Of a DNA stretch of 64,000 nucleotides, positions 27,035-35,474 are shown in pieces. The notes under the pieces are model-generated. The model did no database searches. It was not told the origin of the DNA and saw nothing but the letters and a program-made list of their open reading frames with translations. The translations under genes were made by a program, and so were the position numbers. Each line of letters starts with the position of its first letter. Positions within the stretch are counted from its first letter, which is position 1. The stretch comes from JBBAGC01 sp964491265 (GTDB taxonomy: Bacteria > Spirochaetota > UBA4802 > UBA5550): NCBI GenBank assembly GCA_964491265.1, contig CAZBFP010000019.1:1-64000 (forward strand). Reading direction: 5' to 3'.

Positions 27035-28879
27035 ATGAATAAAGAACCGGAAAACAACTCTAACGAGAATTCTGCAATTAAGAAGAGTCTTTCAATTAAA
27101 GCCAAGATAATAATGGGGATATGCTTCACCTTTATTATTGTTTCACTAATAAGCATTTTCACTTCCATGAAAGATATTTCTGCAGTGGGACAGGAGGGTG
27201 TAAGGCAGCATATAAGGGCTATAAGGGCCATGCAGCGCTCAGTTCTGGACCAGACTACTGAACACTGGAACAGCGAGTTATTTTCCAGGGACAGGGTACA
27301 GGAGGCAATTCAGCAGGGGAACTACAGGGCAATACCGATAATTGCATCTTTCAATGCTATTGAAGAGACTTCAAAGCAAACAATTTTTGAATTCCGCACA
27401 CCTGTTCTTGAGCCGAGAAACCAGGGAAATATGGCTGCAGAGGATGAACGCGCCATAATAACAATGCTTCAGAATGAAAATCTTGATGAATATTTTCATG
27501 TAAACAGAGACACAAAAATGCTCCAGTACTATAGTACCCTTAAACTTGAGGATGGGTGTCTTCAGTGTCATGGTGACCCTGCAGATTCCTTTAAATACTG
27601 GGGGAACAGTAACGGGCTTGACCCCACTGGTACAAAAATGGAGGGGAAGAAAGTAGGGGACGTTATCGGAGCTATCCAGCTCACATACAGTGTTGATGCA
27701 CTCTCCCCCCACATGTTCAGAACCATTGTTGTAAATACAATTATCAATATAATTATCCTGATAATTGCGATTATTATAATAATTGCAATTGTAAAAAATC
27801 AGCTCCGCCCCCTGGATGATGTTGCACTGGCACTTGAAGAGATTAACAAAGGGGGAGGGGACCTTACAAAAACTATTGATATTAAATCACAGGATGAGGT
27901 TGGATATGTGGCCACACTATTCAACCAGCTTATTCATCAGCTCCGCGGGGTTATCCAGACAATTATTAGTTCATCCAATCATGTTGCCGCATCATCCATT
28001 GAGATGACCAATTCCAGCGGTCACCTTGCATCTGTGGCACAGGACCAGGCTGCTTCAATTGAAGAAACATCATCAGCAATGGAGGAGATTAAGGCCACAA
28101 TCGATTCTGTTTCAGAAACCGCAAAATTACAGGCAAACAAAGCCAGGGACAGTCGCGCACTCATGGAATTTCTTTCAGAGTCGATAAATACAATCAACCA
28201 GAATGCTCAAATTGCAAGCCAGATGGCTGATGATACCCATAAATATGCCATGGATGGGGAGCAGATCCTTGGCCAGACTGTATCAGGGATGAAGGAGATA
28301 AATGAAAGCTCCGGTAAAATAAAGGATATTGTAACAATAATAAATGACATTTCAGACAAGATAAACCTCCTTTCACTTAACGCCAGTATTGAGGCTGCAA
28401 GGGCCGGGGATCACGGCAAGGGCTTTGCTGTTGTTGCTGAAGAGATTGCCAAACTGGCAGAACAGACAGCAGGGAGCACAGGTGAGATAAACAAGCTTAT
28501 ACAGGAATCTAATGCAAGGGTAAGTGACGGATCAGCACTTGTTTCAAAAACCGCTGAATCATTGAGGCTCATTATCGGCAATGTTAAGAAAACAGCATCA
28601 CTCATGGAAGAGATAGCCAAATCCTCAATTGAGCTTAATGAAACAAGCGCAAAGGCTGCTGATAATTCCAAAGATGTAAACCGCATGTCCGATGAAATCT
28701 CCATTATGATGGAGGAGCAGAGTATCAGCAGTAATGAGATAATCAAGGCTATTGACAGAATTAACAATGTTACACAAAGTGTGGCAAGCGGATCTGAGGA
28801 ACTTGCTGCAAGCTCGGAAGAGCTTTCATCACAATCTGAACTGCTGAATAACCTGGTGAGAAGATTTAAGATAGATTAA
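27035..28879 (+). CDS. Methyl-accepting chemotaxis protein with haem-c-type sensor domain
   Basis: 614 aa. TM1 about 24-43, periplasmic domain 44-229, TM2 about 230-254, HAMP 255-310, then the signalling coiled coil with hairpin tip INLLSLNASIEAARAGDHGKGFAVVA. The periplasmic part looks like a Tll0287/DUF3365 domain and carries CLQCH at 175-179, a c-type haem attachment motif, so it may sense redox state or a gas. A GAGAGAAG site precedes the ATG. The gene is monocistronic, with a GC hairpin after the stop. No chemotaxis kinase gene is nearby. Confidence 0.88.
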   Translation: MNKEPENNSNENSAIKKSLSIKAKIIMGICFTFIIVSLISIFTSMKDISAVGQEGVRQHIRAIRAMQRSVLDQTTEHWNSELFSRDRVQEAIQQGNYRAIPIIASFNAIEETSKQTIFEFRTPVLEPRNQGNMAAEDERAIITMLQNENLDEYFHVNRDTKMLQYYSTLKLEDGCLQCHGDPADSFKYWGNSNGLDPTGTKMEGKKVGDVIGAIQLTYSVDALSPHMFRTIVVNTIINIIILIIAIIIIIAIVKNQLRPLDDVALALEEINKGGGDLTKTIDIKSQDEVGYVATLFNQLIHQLRGVIQTIISSSNHVAASSIEMTNSSGHLASVAQDQAASIEETSSAMEEIKATIDSVSETAKLQANKARDSRALMEFLSESINTINQNAQIASQMADDTHKYAMDGEQILGQTVSGMKEINESSGKIKDIVTIINDISDKINLLSLNASIEAARAGDHGKGFAVVAEEIAKLAEQTAGSTGEINKLIQESNARVSDGSALVSKTAESLRLIIGNVKKTASLMEEIAKSSIELNETSAKAADNSKDVNRMSDEISIMMEEQSISSNEIIKAIDRINNVTQSVASGSEELAASSEELSSQSELLNNLVRRFKID

Positions 28880-28901
28880 GATAAGATACAGAAACGCATC
28901 C

Positions 28902-28930
28902 CCCCGCCCTCCTCTCCTATGAGGGCGGGC
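28902..28930 (+). terminator. GC-rich hairpin after the chemoreceptor gene
   Basis: Arms CCCGCCCTC and GAGGGCGGG about 20 bases after the stop codon, loop of about 9-10. The T-tail is weak. Confidence 0.6.
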
Positions 28931-28947
28931 CTATATATATAAGCCGA

Positions 28948-29110
28948 TAGTAGTAGAATTTTAGGGGGGAAAGTCTGTCATTCCGGCCAAAGTGATAACG
29001 TAGTGCCGGAATCTTCTGCAAAAATAAGAAGTTATGAGATTCCCGCACCTGTACTGAGCGCGTCGAAGTATGCGCGGGAATGACAACACCTGCTAAATTC
29101 TACCGCTACT
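28948..29110. repeat. Palindromic repeat, family 2
   Basis: Outer arms AGTAGTAGAATTTTAGG and CTAAATTCTACCGCTACT (inverted), inner arms CTGTCATTCCGG and GCGCGGGAATGACA. Includes an extra CTGAGCGCGTCGAAGTA piece. Related copies at 21233, 31690 and 35009. Confidence 0.7.
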
Positions 29111-29124
29111 CATTAGCCGGCAGC

Positions 29125-29646
29125 CTAAACCCCCAGAAGCCTGCTCCTGAATCTTATACTGTTCTCCACATAAAATTTCGCGCTATCCTCAATTCTTTTA
29201 ATATCAGCATCATTCACCTGCCGCACAATCCTCCCGGGTGATCCCATTACCACAGACCCGTCAGGGATAACCTTCCTCTCTGTAATAAGCGACTTTGCCC
29301 CGATAATGCAGTTTTTCCCTATAACAGCATCATCAAGAATTACTGAGCCTATACCTATAAGGGAATAGTCCCCCACAGTACAGCCGTGAAGCATGGCCAT
29401 GTGTCCCACAGTAACCCCCTCCCCCAGAAAAAGACCATTCCTCGCCTCAGCATGGAGTACACAATTCTCCTGAATATTGCTCCTGTCGCCTATAATAATT
29501 CTGCCGTTATCACCGCGGATTACAGAATTAAACCATATACTCACACCATCCCCGACTTCCACATCCCCTATTACATATGCATTATTGGCTATGTAATAAT
29601 TCCTGCTTTTAAGCACTACCCTTTTATCCCCAAGATTATATATCAT
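29125..29646 (-). CDS. Gamma-class carbonic anhydrase-like hexapeptide protein
   Basis: About 173 aa left-handed beta-helix protein built of hexapeptide repeats (VIGDVEVGDGVSIWFNSVIRGD). The histidines expected to bind zinc are present (HAEA near 65 and VGHMAMLHGC near 82-87), with the RGD and QEN motifs of the family. It may be a carbonic anhydrase or a non-catalytic relative (YrdA/PaaY type). An ATG at 29691 would add 15 unlikely residues; the ATG at 29646 has GGGGGTAAC upstream and is chosen. Single gene. Confidence 0.85.
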   Translation of the reverse strand: MIYNLGDKRVVLKSRNYYIANNAYVIGDVEVGDGVSIWFNSVIRGDNGRIIIGDRSNIQENCVLHAEARNGLFLGEGVTVGHMAMLHGCTVGDYSLIGIGSVILDDAVIGKNCIIGAKSLITERKVIPDGSVVMGSPGRIVRQVNDADIKRIEDSAKFYVENSIRFRSRLLGV

Positions 29647-29759
29647 GTTACCCCCTGTTTCATGTTTAAAATAAAAAAGACAAATTCTCATTGTAAAAAG
29701 ATTGCCTCTTTGCAGATAGAATTATACCCTGCATTATACTAATCGGCAATGCAGGATAA

Positions 29760-29975
29760 ATGAATAAAATAGAAATATTGCAGGAAATTTTTCACCATGC
29801 AGGTGAAAAAAAATTTATAAGCTTCTATGAAATTGAAATCCTCACAGGATGCTCCGGCGCTGATCTGCGCCCCATGCTTGAAGATCTTAAAGAAGCAACA
29901 CTTATTCTGGAGCACCCTGAAGGTTTCCAGATATCAGACAGCGGCAGAGACTTCTGCAGATCACGCTGGATATAA
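29760..29975 (+). CDS. Small winged-helix-like protein
   Basis: 71 aa. The pattern (ILQEIFHHAGEKKFISFYEIEILTGCSGADLRPMLEDLKEATLILEHPEGFQISDSGRDFC) resembles a small winged-helix domain: three helices then a beta hairpin. GCAGGATAA precedes the ATG. It ends 10 bases before the flavin split-barrel gene, so the two form a unit, and it might regulate it. No named family recognised. Confidence 0.6.
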   Translation: MNKIEILQEIFHHAGEKKFISFYEIEILTGCSGADLRPMLEDLKEATLILEHPEGFQISDSGRDFCRSRWI

Positions 29976-29985
29976 GGAGAAAAAT

Positions 29986-30450
29986 ATGCCCGTAGAATGG
30001 CTTTCACAGGACAAATGCAGAAAAATGCTGGGCCACCAGACCTATGGAAGGATGGCCACAACAGGACCGGATAATCTCCCCTATATTACTCCGGTAAATT
30101 ATGTTTATATTCATGACCGCATATTTATTCATACAGGTTTTACCGGAAGAAAAATTAACAACATTAAAGCAAGCCCTAAGGTATGCTTTGAAATAAGCGC
30201 GCCCGGGAACCTTTATGTAAGCGAAAAAGCCTGCGGTTTCAGTATGAGATACTGGTCAATTATCCTCTGGGGGAAGGCGGAATTTATTGAAGATGCCGCA
30301 CTTAAGCGTGAAGCAATAAATGCTTTAATGGCAAAGTACTCAATGAACCTGGAGTTTACTGACCCCACAGATGAAGAGATGGGGAGGGTTAATATAATAG
30401 CCATATCCATTGATGAAATAAGCGGGAAAATATCAGTGGATCCTCAATAA
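29986..30450 (+). CDS. Pyridoxamine 5'-phosphate oxidase-related (NimA-like) flavin-binding protein
   Basis: 154 aa FMN-binding split-barrel protein. MLGHQTYGRMATTG, LPYITPVNYVYIHDRIFIHTGFTGRKINNIKASPKVCFEI is the pattern of the PNPOx-like/NimA group, which reduce small molecules or bind flavin or haem. A longer frame opens at 29827 but overlaps the preceding small gene; the ATG at 29986 has AAGGAGAA upstream. It is followed by a strong terminator. Exact substrate unknown. Confidence 0.85.
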   Translation: MPVEWLSQDKCRKMLGHQTYGRMATTGPDNLPYITPVNYVYIHDRIFIHTGFTGRKINNIKASPKVCFEISAPGNLYVSEKACGFSMRYWSIILWGKAEFIEDAALKREAINALMAKYSMNLEFTDPTDEEMGRVNIIAISIDEISGKISVDPQ

Positions 30451-30557
30451 AATTTATCTTTTAATTTATCTGTAACTCTTGTTTATTAGATGCATCTAAT
30501 TATTGAATTAATAAGGAATTATCCCTGATAAATTTTTGTGTGATAAGACCCTTTTAT

Positions 30558-30596
30558 ATACCCCCGCCGCCTTCGGCGGCGGGGGTATTAAATTTT
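30558..30596 (+). terminator. GC-core hairpin with T-tail (family 3 repeat core)
   Basis: 13-bp arms (ATACCCCCGCCGC, 30558-30570, paired with 30576-30588), loop CTTCG, then TAAATTTTTTT. It fits a rho-independent terminator and shares its core with repeats at 33181, 44594, 47684 and 63026. Confidence 0.75.
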
Positions 30597-30621
30597 TTTG
30601 ATAAACCGGAAAGGTGATATA

Positions 30622-30810
30622 ATGAAAGATAAATTTGAGAGTACAGATAACAGTTCATGGAACAGTATAGTTGCAGGTATACCGGTTGAACCTGAACTGA
30701 CTGAGCCCTGGCGGAAGAAAAGATACTCCTGTTCAGGAAGCGGAAGAATAGAGAAAAATTTCGATTTTAAATATCTCGATTTTCTGGCAAAGGATGAGCA
30801 GGAAAATTAA
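30622..30810 (+). CDS. Small hypothetical protein
   Basis: 62 aa, hydrophilic (MKDKFESTDNSSWNSIVAG, then PWRKKRYSCSGSGRIEKNFDFKYLDFLAKD). An AAGGTGAT site precedes the ATG at 30622; an in-frame ATG at 30598 lacks one. Its end overlaps by 4 bases the end of the convergent ABC ATPase gene. Family and function unknown. Confidence 0.5.
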   Translation: MKDKFESTDNSSWNSIVAGIPVEPELTEPWRKKRYSCSGSGRIEKNFDFKYLDFLAKDEQEN

Positions 30811-31586
30811 GGATGACTTTTCAGCATGGAATAGATACGCCCCCCTCTACTGAAAACTTCAATTTTATCATTAAAAAGGGAGCTGAAAACTTCAGCTTCC
30901 ATTGCATCATCCACACCCCCGCTGAAAAAACATGAACCATTTTCTATAACAAAAATCATGTTAAAGAGGGGTGTAATCTCCTCAACATGGTGTGTAACAT
31001 AAATCATTGAAATAGTCTTTTTTGCTGTTAACTCCTCTATCGCTTCAAGAAGATTTTCCCGTGCTATTATATCAAGACCTGCTGTAGGTTCATCAAGTAT
31101 GAGCAGGTCCGGATCATTAATAAGTGACCTGAGCATAAGGATTTTCTGCCTTTCACCATCTGAAAGATTTCCTATTATATCATACTCCCTCCCCCCAAGG
31201 CCTATTGTACCTATAAGGTGAGCCGCCTTCTCCTTTTCAGAGGATGATGCCTCCCTGTACATGCCGATTGAAGCATAAATTCCGCTTAAAACAGCGTCTA
31301 TGAGCCTCTCTCTTCTACTGAACATCTCCCGTAATGATGAGCTCACATAACCTATGCGCTTTCTCAGCTCCCGTATATCATGGCCCGGCTGTGCAAGGCC
31401 GAACCTGATCACCTCCCCCTCTGAGGGGAAATTGTAGCCTGTTACTATTTCCAGAAGTTTGGTTTTACCTGAACCATTGCGTCCGAAAAGAATCCACTTC
31501 TCGCCATCTTCTATGTGCCAGTTTATATTATCGAGAATTCTCTTCGCACCAAATATATCAAGGCTCACATTATTCAGCTTTATCAT
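30807..31586 (-). CDS. ABC transporter ATP-binding protein without adjacent permease
   Basis: 259 aa ATPase. Walker A GRNGSGKT near 35-42, Q-loop region, signature NLSDGERQK, Walker B LLILDEPTAGLD and switch His in VTHHVEEI are all intact. The GKTKLLEIVTGYNFPSEGEV wording is like the YlmA/ModF-type ATPases. No permease or binding protein gene is next to it, so it may energise a distant permease or have a non-transport role. Confidence 0.85.
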   Translation of the reverse strand: MIKLNNVSLDIFGAKRILDNINWHIEDGEKWILFGRNGSGKTKLLEIVTGYNFPSEGEVIRFGLAQPGHDIRELRKRIGYVSSSLREMFSRRERLIDAVLSGIYASIGMYREASSSEKEKAAHLIGTIGLGGREYDIIGNLSDGERQKILMLRSLINDPDLLILDEPTAGLDIIARENLLEAIEELTAKKTISMIYVTHHVEEITPLFNMIFVIENGSCFFSGGVDDAMEAEVFSSLFNDKIEVFSRGGRIYSMLKSHP

Positions 31587-31689
31587 ATACTGTATCCAGT
31601 TCCTTTTATATACTTTATTTTTTAATTTTACCCTTAAATGTCAAGCTTTCTCTTCTGATGATTAATTCATTTACCCGGATAGCAGTTTA

Positions 31690-31815
31690 ATTTTGTGGGT
31701 TATGTCATTCCTGCGCATGCAGGAATCTCATAACCTTGATTTTTTCAGGAGATTCCGGCTCTACGTTATCACTTCGGCCGGAATGACAAACTTTTCCCCC
31801 TAAAATTCTACCACT
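31690..31815. repeat. Palindromic repeat, family 2
   Basis: Inverse orientation to the copy at 28948. Inner arms TGTCATTCCTGCGCATGC and GGCCGGAATGACA, outer arms ending CTAAAATTCTACCACTAC. No gene in 31587-31938; the last 60 bases are AT-rich. Confidence 0.7.
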
Positions 31816-31938
31816 ACCTTTGTCCGCATCTGATAGATAATTTTAGAATTTTTTAAAATATTTTACTACAGTAAAATCGCATAATCCCGATAATAAAAAC
31901 AGCCAATGAGACATAAAACAGGATCAAGGAGGTAAATT

Positions 31939-32313
31939 ATGAAAATTATACCTTATCCTGGCTCAGGTTTGACAAAACGGGGAAATTCATCTGAGAATCA
32001 CCGGATGGATTATGACAAGCCGCTTTACCTGAAAAGGCAGAAGAGCGGCGGCGATAAAATCGAGATCTCTGCTGAGGCTAAGCTGAGATTTCAGCAGGAT
32101 AATATTGTAAAGCTCGACAGAGCAAGGCTTATGAAAGAAGCCGGTGAATACTTCAAGGAACTTGACAGGGACCTTAATTTTGCAGATGCAGATAATCGCA
32201 GAAAATTACGCGGAGAGAAAATAGCAGAGGCAAAAATAAAGTCGGAAAACGGGTTTTACGATAATATGGAAAATAATATTCTTAGAATAATCGCGGAAAA
32301 AAAATTGTTTTAA
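31939..32313 (+). CDS. FlgM-like anti-sigma-28 protein
   Basis: 124 aa, hydrophilic. DKIEISAEAK near 43-52 and a C-terminal RKLRGEKIAEAKIKSENGFYDN...ILRIIAEKK match the pattern of FlgM anti-sigma factors (conserved S-x-x-A, then R-x-x-K-I-x-x-I...I-x-x-G-x-Y and a last amphipathic helix). FlgM holds FliA until the hook is built and then leaves through the flagellar export gate. An AAGGAGGTAAATT site precedes the ATG. No flagellar genes are adjacent. Assignment is by pattern only. Confidence 0.6.
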   Translation: MKIIPYPGSGLTKRGNSSENHRMDYDKPLYLKRQKSGGDKIEISAEAKLRFQQDNIVKLDRARLMKEAGEYFKELDRDLNFADADNRRKLRGEKIAEAKIKSENGFYDNMENNILRIIAEKKLF

Positions 32314-32333
32314 ATCTGAGAGCAGGACTTAAT

Positions 32334-32363
32334 GCATGCCCCGGGAAATATTCCGGGGCATGC
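32334..32363 (+). terminator. Hairpin after the FlgM-like gene
   Basis: 11-bp arms (GCATGCCCCGG, 32334-32344, and 32353-32363), loop GAAATATT. No strong T-run follows. Confidence 0.65.
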
Positions 32364-32465
32364 TGATTATATACCCCCTTTAGCCGGCATTTTTTTAAAA
32401 AACATCTTGCATCAATAATCAGCTCCCCATAAAAAACCGTATCAATTAATTTAAGGAGAAATTTT

Positions 32466-33128
32466 ATGAAAGTTACTGAAGGTATATATTCCTATGTATG
32501 GCGCGGCACCTTTGAAAACAACTGCAACAGCTTTTACTTCGGTGAACCGCTGAACATTCTATTCGATGCAGGCCTTAAAAACTACGTGGACCTGCTTATG
32601 AAAAACATGACAGATGACGGTATCGACACATCTGAAATAAAATATCTGGTTAACACCCACTGCCATCCTGATCACTTTGAAGGAACCCTTAATTTTATAG
32701 ATAAAGATGTTAAACTTTGCATGAACAGCGATGAGATAAAGTTTTTCAACCAGGAGGGGCCCCGGTTTTTTCAGATGTTCAACATGCCATTCCCCCAGGT
32801 TAACTTTGATGTAATCCTTGATGAAGGGACATGGATGGTTGGCGAAACAGAGCTGCAGGTTTATCATACCCCGGGACACTCGCCCGGATCAGTGAGCGTA
32901 TACTGGCCGGAGAAGAAAACTCTGGTCTGCGGCGACCTGGTTTTTGACAGCAGTTTCGGTCGTGTCGATTTCCCCGGGGGGAGCGGGGAACTATTAAAGA
33001 AAAGCATAGAGAAAATTTCTCAACTCGACATTGAGATTCTACTCCCCGGGCATATGGGGATAATTACAGGGAAAGAGAATGTTCAAAGAAATTTTCAGCT
33101 CATAAAGCAGCATTTTTCATTGATTTAA
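32466..33128 (+). CDS. Metallo-beta-lactamase-fold hydrolase
   Basis: 220 aa. HCHPDHFEG (HxHxDH-type zinc motif) near 61-69, HTPGHSPGSV, CGDLVF and LPGHMGI give the full metal-binding set of the MBL/glyoxalase II-like superfamily. It probably hydrolyses a small thioester or lactone; substrate unknown. TAAGGAGAAATTTT precedes the ATG. Stands alone, followed by a GC-core hairpin. Confidence 0.88.
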   Translation: MKVTEGIYSYVWRGTFENNCNSFYFGEPLNILFDAGLKNYVDLLMKNMTDDGIDTSEIKYLVNTHCHPDHFEGTLNFIDKDVKLCMNSDEIKFFNQEGPRFFQMFNMPFPQVNFDVILDEGTWMVGETELQVYHTPGHSPGSVSVYWPEKKTLVCGDLVFDSSFGRVDFPGGSGELLKKSIEKISQLDIEILLPGHMGIITGKENVQRNFQLIKQHFSLI

Positions 33129-33144
33129 TTCCAATATTAATCCC

Positions 33145-33235
33145 TGAAAATATATTTTAGTATAAAAATGGATAATTTTTTATCCCCGCCGCCTTCGGCG
33201 GCGGGGATAATAGAGTATTTTTTAACAATAATAAT
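33145..33235. repeat. Family 3 GC-core palindromic repeat (divergent copy) and shared terminator
   Basis: TATCCCCGCCGCC/GGCGGCGGGGATA hairpin at 33181-33209 between two convergent genes, with AT-rich flanks (ATATTTTAGTATAAAAATG) similar to those of the copy at 63026. Confidence 0.7.
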
Positions 33236-33259
33236 TTTAGAAATAAATACTGATCTGCT

Positions 33260-34915
33260 TTACGGAACAAATCTTTTGGCCAGGGGGATACGTCTCCCTG
33301 TGCCGAATGCCTTGGTTGTAACCTTAATCCCCGGTGCAGCCTGAAATCTTTTGTACTCATTGATATTAACAAGGCGCAGCACAAAATCTACAGTTTCCCT
33401 GTCATAACCCTTTGCTGTAATCTCATCTGCACTCATGCGCTGTTCAACATAAAGCTCAAGTATTCCGTCAAGAATGGCGTATGGCGGGAGTGAGTCCTCA
33501 TCCTTCTGATCAGGACGAAGCTCAGCTGAAGGAGCCTTGTCAATTGTCTCCCTGGGAATAATATCTCTCCCCGCTTTGCTGTTAATATATTCAGAGAGTT
33601 CATAGACCAGAGTTTTAGGGAGGTCCGATATCACTGCCAGGCCTCCGCACATATCGCCGTAAAGGGTGCAGTAACCTGTAGCTGTTTCCGATTTATTACC
33701 TGTAGTAAGAAGAAGGGCTCCGGTTTTATTGCTCACAGCCATAAGAAGATTACCCCTTATGCGTGCCTGAATATTCTCTTCAGTAATATCCTCCTCCATG
33801 CCGCGGAACAATCCGCTCAAATCGCTTTTGAACTGATTGTATAATTCCTTTATCTCAATTGTTTCAATCTTCATCCCCAGGTTCCGGGCCAGTGCATAGG
33901 AGTCATCAACACTCCCCTTTGAAGAATAGATCGAAGGCATTGTAATACCTGAAACATTCTCCGGGCCAAGGGCTTTGCATGCCAGGGCTGCAACAAGAGC
34001 GGAATCTATGCCGCCGCTTAGTCCAAGCAGAGCTTTCTTAAATCCGCTCTTCTGCATATAATCGCCAAGCCCCATTACCAGGGCCTTTTCAATATCCTCT
34101 ATATCGTTTATCCCGTAATCGGATGTACCCGGTTCATTGTAGCCGGTTAGAACCAGATCCTCTTTAAAGCCTTCACAATGCGCGTAAACCTCACCTTTGC
34201 TGTTAATGCACATGCTGTTGCCGTCAAAAACCAGGGAATCATTACCCCCGGTCTGGTTAACATAAACAATCGAAACACCGCACCTTGAAGCAAGGGTGGA
34301 AAGCATATTTTTGCGGGCAGCCCTTTTCCCCTTAATATAGGGGGATGCGGAGATATTGATAATAAGCTCAGCGCCGCTGCTGCAGAGGAGCTGCACAGGG
34401 TCAACATGATATCTCCTCTGCTCCATGAATCTGCTGTTATCAGTATTCATTGCTGACCAGATATCCTCGCATATTGAGATCCCGGTTTTAATCCCATGGA
34501 GATCAAATATGTGATGCTCCCTTGCTGGTGAAAAATACCTGTATTCATCAAAAACATCGTATCCGGGGAGGAGTGTTTTATTCTGCTTTAATAAAATTTC
34601 TCCACCCTTTATAAGTGCCGCGGAATTAAAAAGCATGGGCTGATTATCCATATCAAAATCGACAAAACCGACTATGATATGACTTTTAATCCCTCTGGAG
34701 AAATCCCTGATCTTTTCAAGAGATGCCAGGTTGTCTTCAACCAGTTTTCTGTTTTCAAGAAGATCCATGGGGGGATAGCCGATAGTTGACATTTCAGGGA
34801 ACACAATTAAATCAGCACCCTTTTCATCAGCAGATTTAATAAATGACAGGATCTTCCCCCTGTTCCCATCAATATCAGCAATAACAGGATTTATCTGCGC
34901 CATTGCAATCTTCAT
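33260..34915 (-). CDS. nadE: Glutamine-dependent NAD+ synthetase
   Basis: 551 aa, two-domain enzyme making NAD+ from deamido-NAD+, ATP and glutamine. N-terminal nitrilase-type glutaminase (MKIAMAQINPVIADIDGN; Glu in FPEMSTIGYP; Lys in LLPGYDVFDE; Cys in SICEDIW). C-terminal synthetase with P-loop LLGLSGGIDSALVAALA, SIYSSKGSVDDS, TTGNKSETATGYCTLYGDM and FGTGRRIPLAKRF. Full length, single gene. No other nad gene is near. Confidence 0.95.
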   Translation of the reverse strand: MKIAMAQINPVIADIDGNRGKILSFIKSADEKGADLIVFPEMSTIGYPPMDLLENRKLVEDNLASLEKIRDFSRGIKSHIIVGFVDFDMDNQPMLFNSAALIKGGEILLKQNKTLLPGYDVFDEYRYFSPAREHHIFDLHGIKTGISICEDIWSAMNTDNSRFMEQRRYHVDPVQLLCSSGAELIINISASPYIKGKRAARKNMLSTLASRCGVSIVYVNQTGGNDSLVFDGNSMCINSKGEVYAHCEGFKEDLVLTGYNEPGTSDYGINDIEDIEKALVMGLGDYMQKSGFKKALLGLSGGIDSALVAALACKALGPENVSGITMPSIYSSKGSVDDSYALARNLGMKIETIEIKELYNQFKSDLSGLFRGMEEDITEENIQARIRGNLLMAVSNKTGALLLTTGNKSETATGYCTLYGDMCGGLAVISDLPKTLVYELSEYINSKAGRDIIPRETIDKAPSAELRPDQKDEDSLPPYAILDGILELYVEQRMSADEITAKGYDRETVDFVLRLVNINEYKRFQAAPGIKVTTKAFGTGRRIPLAKRFVP

Positions 34916-35008
34916 AATTATATCCTCCGGGAATAAAGACAGATACTATTATTAACTCTATTCAGCAGAGTCAAGAGCTTTACAGCAAAAATATCCATGG
35001 CAATATCA

Positions 35009-35210
35009 AGCAGCAGTTAAATTTTACGGGAAAAGCCTGTCATTCCGGCCGGAGTGACAACGTAGGCAAGCATTATAGAAACATCCTGTTTCTTGCTTGC
35101 AGGCAGCCCTCATAGCTGCACTGCCGGAATCTCCTGAAAAAATCAAAGATTATGAGATTCCCGCATGCGCGGGAATGACACAACTTACAAATATAAAATG
35201 CTGCTTATTA
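35009..35210. repeat. Palindromic repeat, family 2, carrying the nested 60-bp unit
   Basis: Outer arms AGCAGCAGTTAAATTTTA and TAAAATGCTGCT, inner arms CTGTCATTCCGGCC and GCGCGGGAATGACA. The nested unit is at 35066-35126 and interrupts what is a continuous segment in the copy at 28948. Confidence 0.75.
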
Positions 35211-35285
35211 ACCGCTTTTTTTAAATGTATGTAAACTATTGAGCTAATAAGAGCTTCTCCGGAAAAACTTCAGGTCAGATTTTTA

Positions 35286-35474
35286 TTGAAAAAAACAATG
35301 GTTCAGGAAATCAGAAACAACGGAACAGACAAGTATGTTTCCGAGCCCTATATATCCTCCGCAACAGGGAATAAATGCATTACATTCTCGAGATCATTCA
35401 AAGATTTAAATGGAAAGTTAAGGATACTCTGCATTGATGTAATGCAGAGTATCCGCGGAAATCATCTTATTTAA
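35286..35474 (+). pseudogene. Possible Cache-domain fragment
   Basis: 62 codons from TTG. SEPYISSATGNKCITFSRSF followed by DLNGKLRILCIDV is the usual wording of the end of a Cache sensor domain (as in chemoreceptors and kinases), but nothing before or after continues the protein. It ends inside a terminator-like hairpin. Probably a leftover of a deleted sensor gene, less likely a small gene. Confidence 0.35.
35422..35454 (-). terminator. Terminator-like hairpin downstream of the activase gene
   Basis: 14-bp perfect arms (GGATACTCTGCATT, 35422-35435, and 35441-35454), loop GATGT, 17 bases past the stop of the minus-strand catabolic operon. Confidence 0.65.

Noticed and set aside
30807..31586. 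Full ABC import system
   Set aside because: Only the ATPase gene is present; its neighbours are unrelated.
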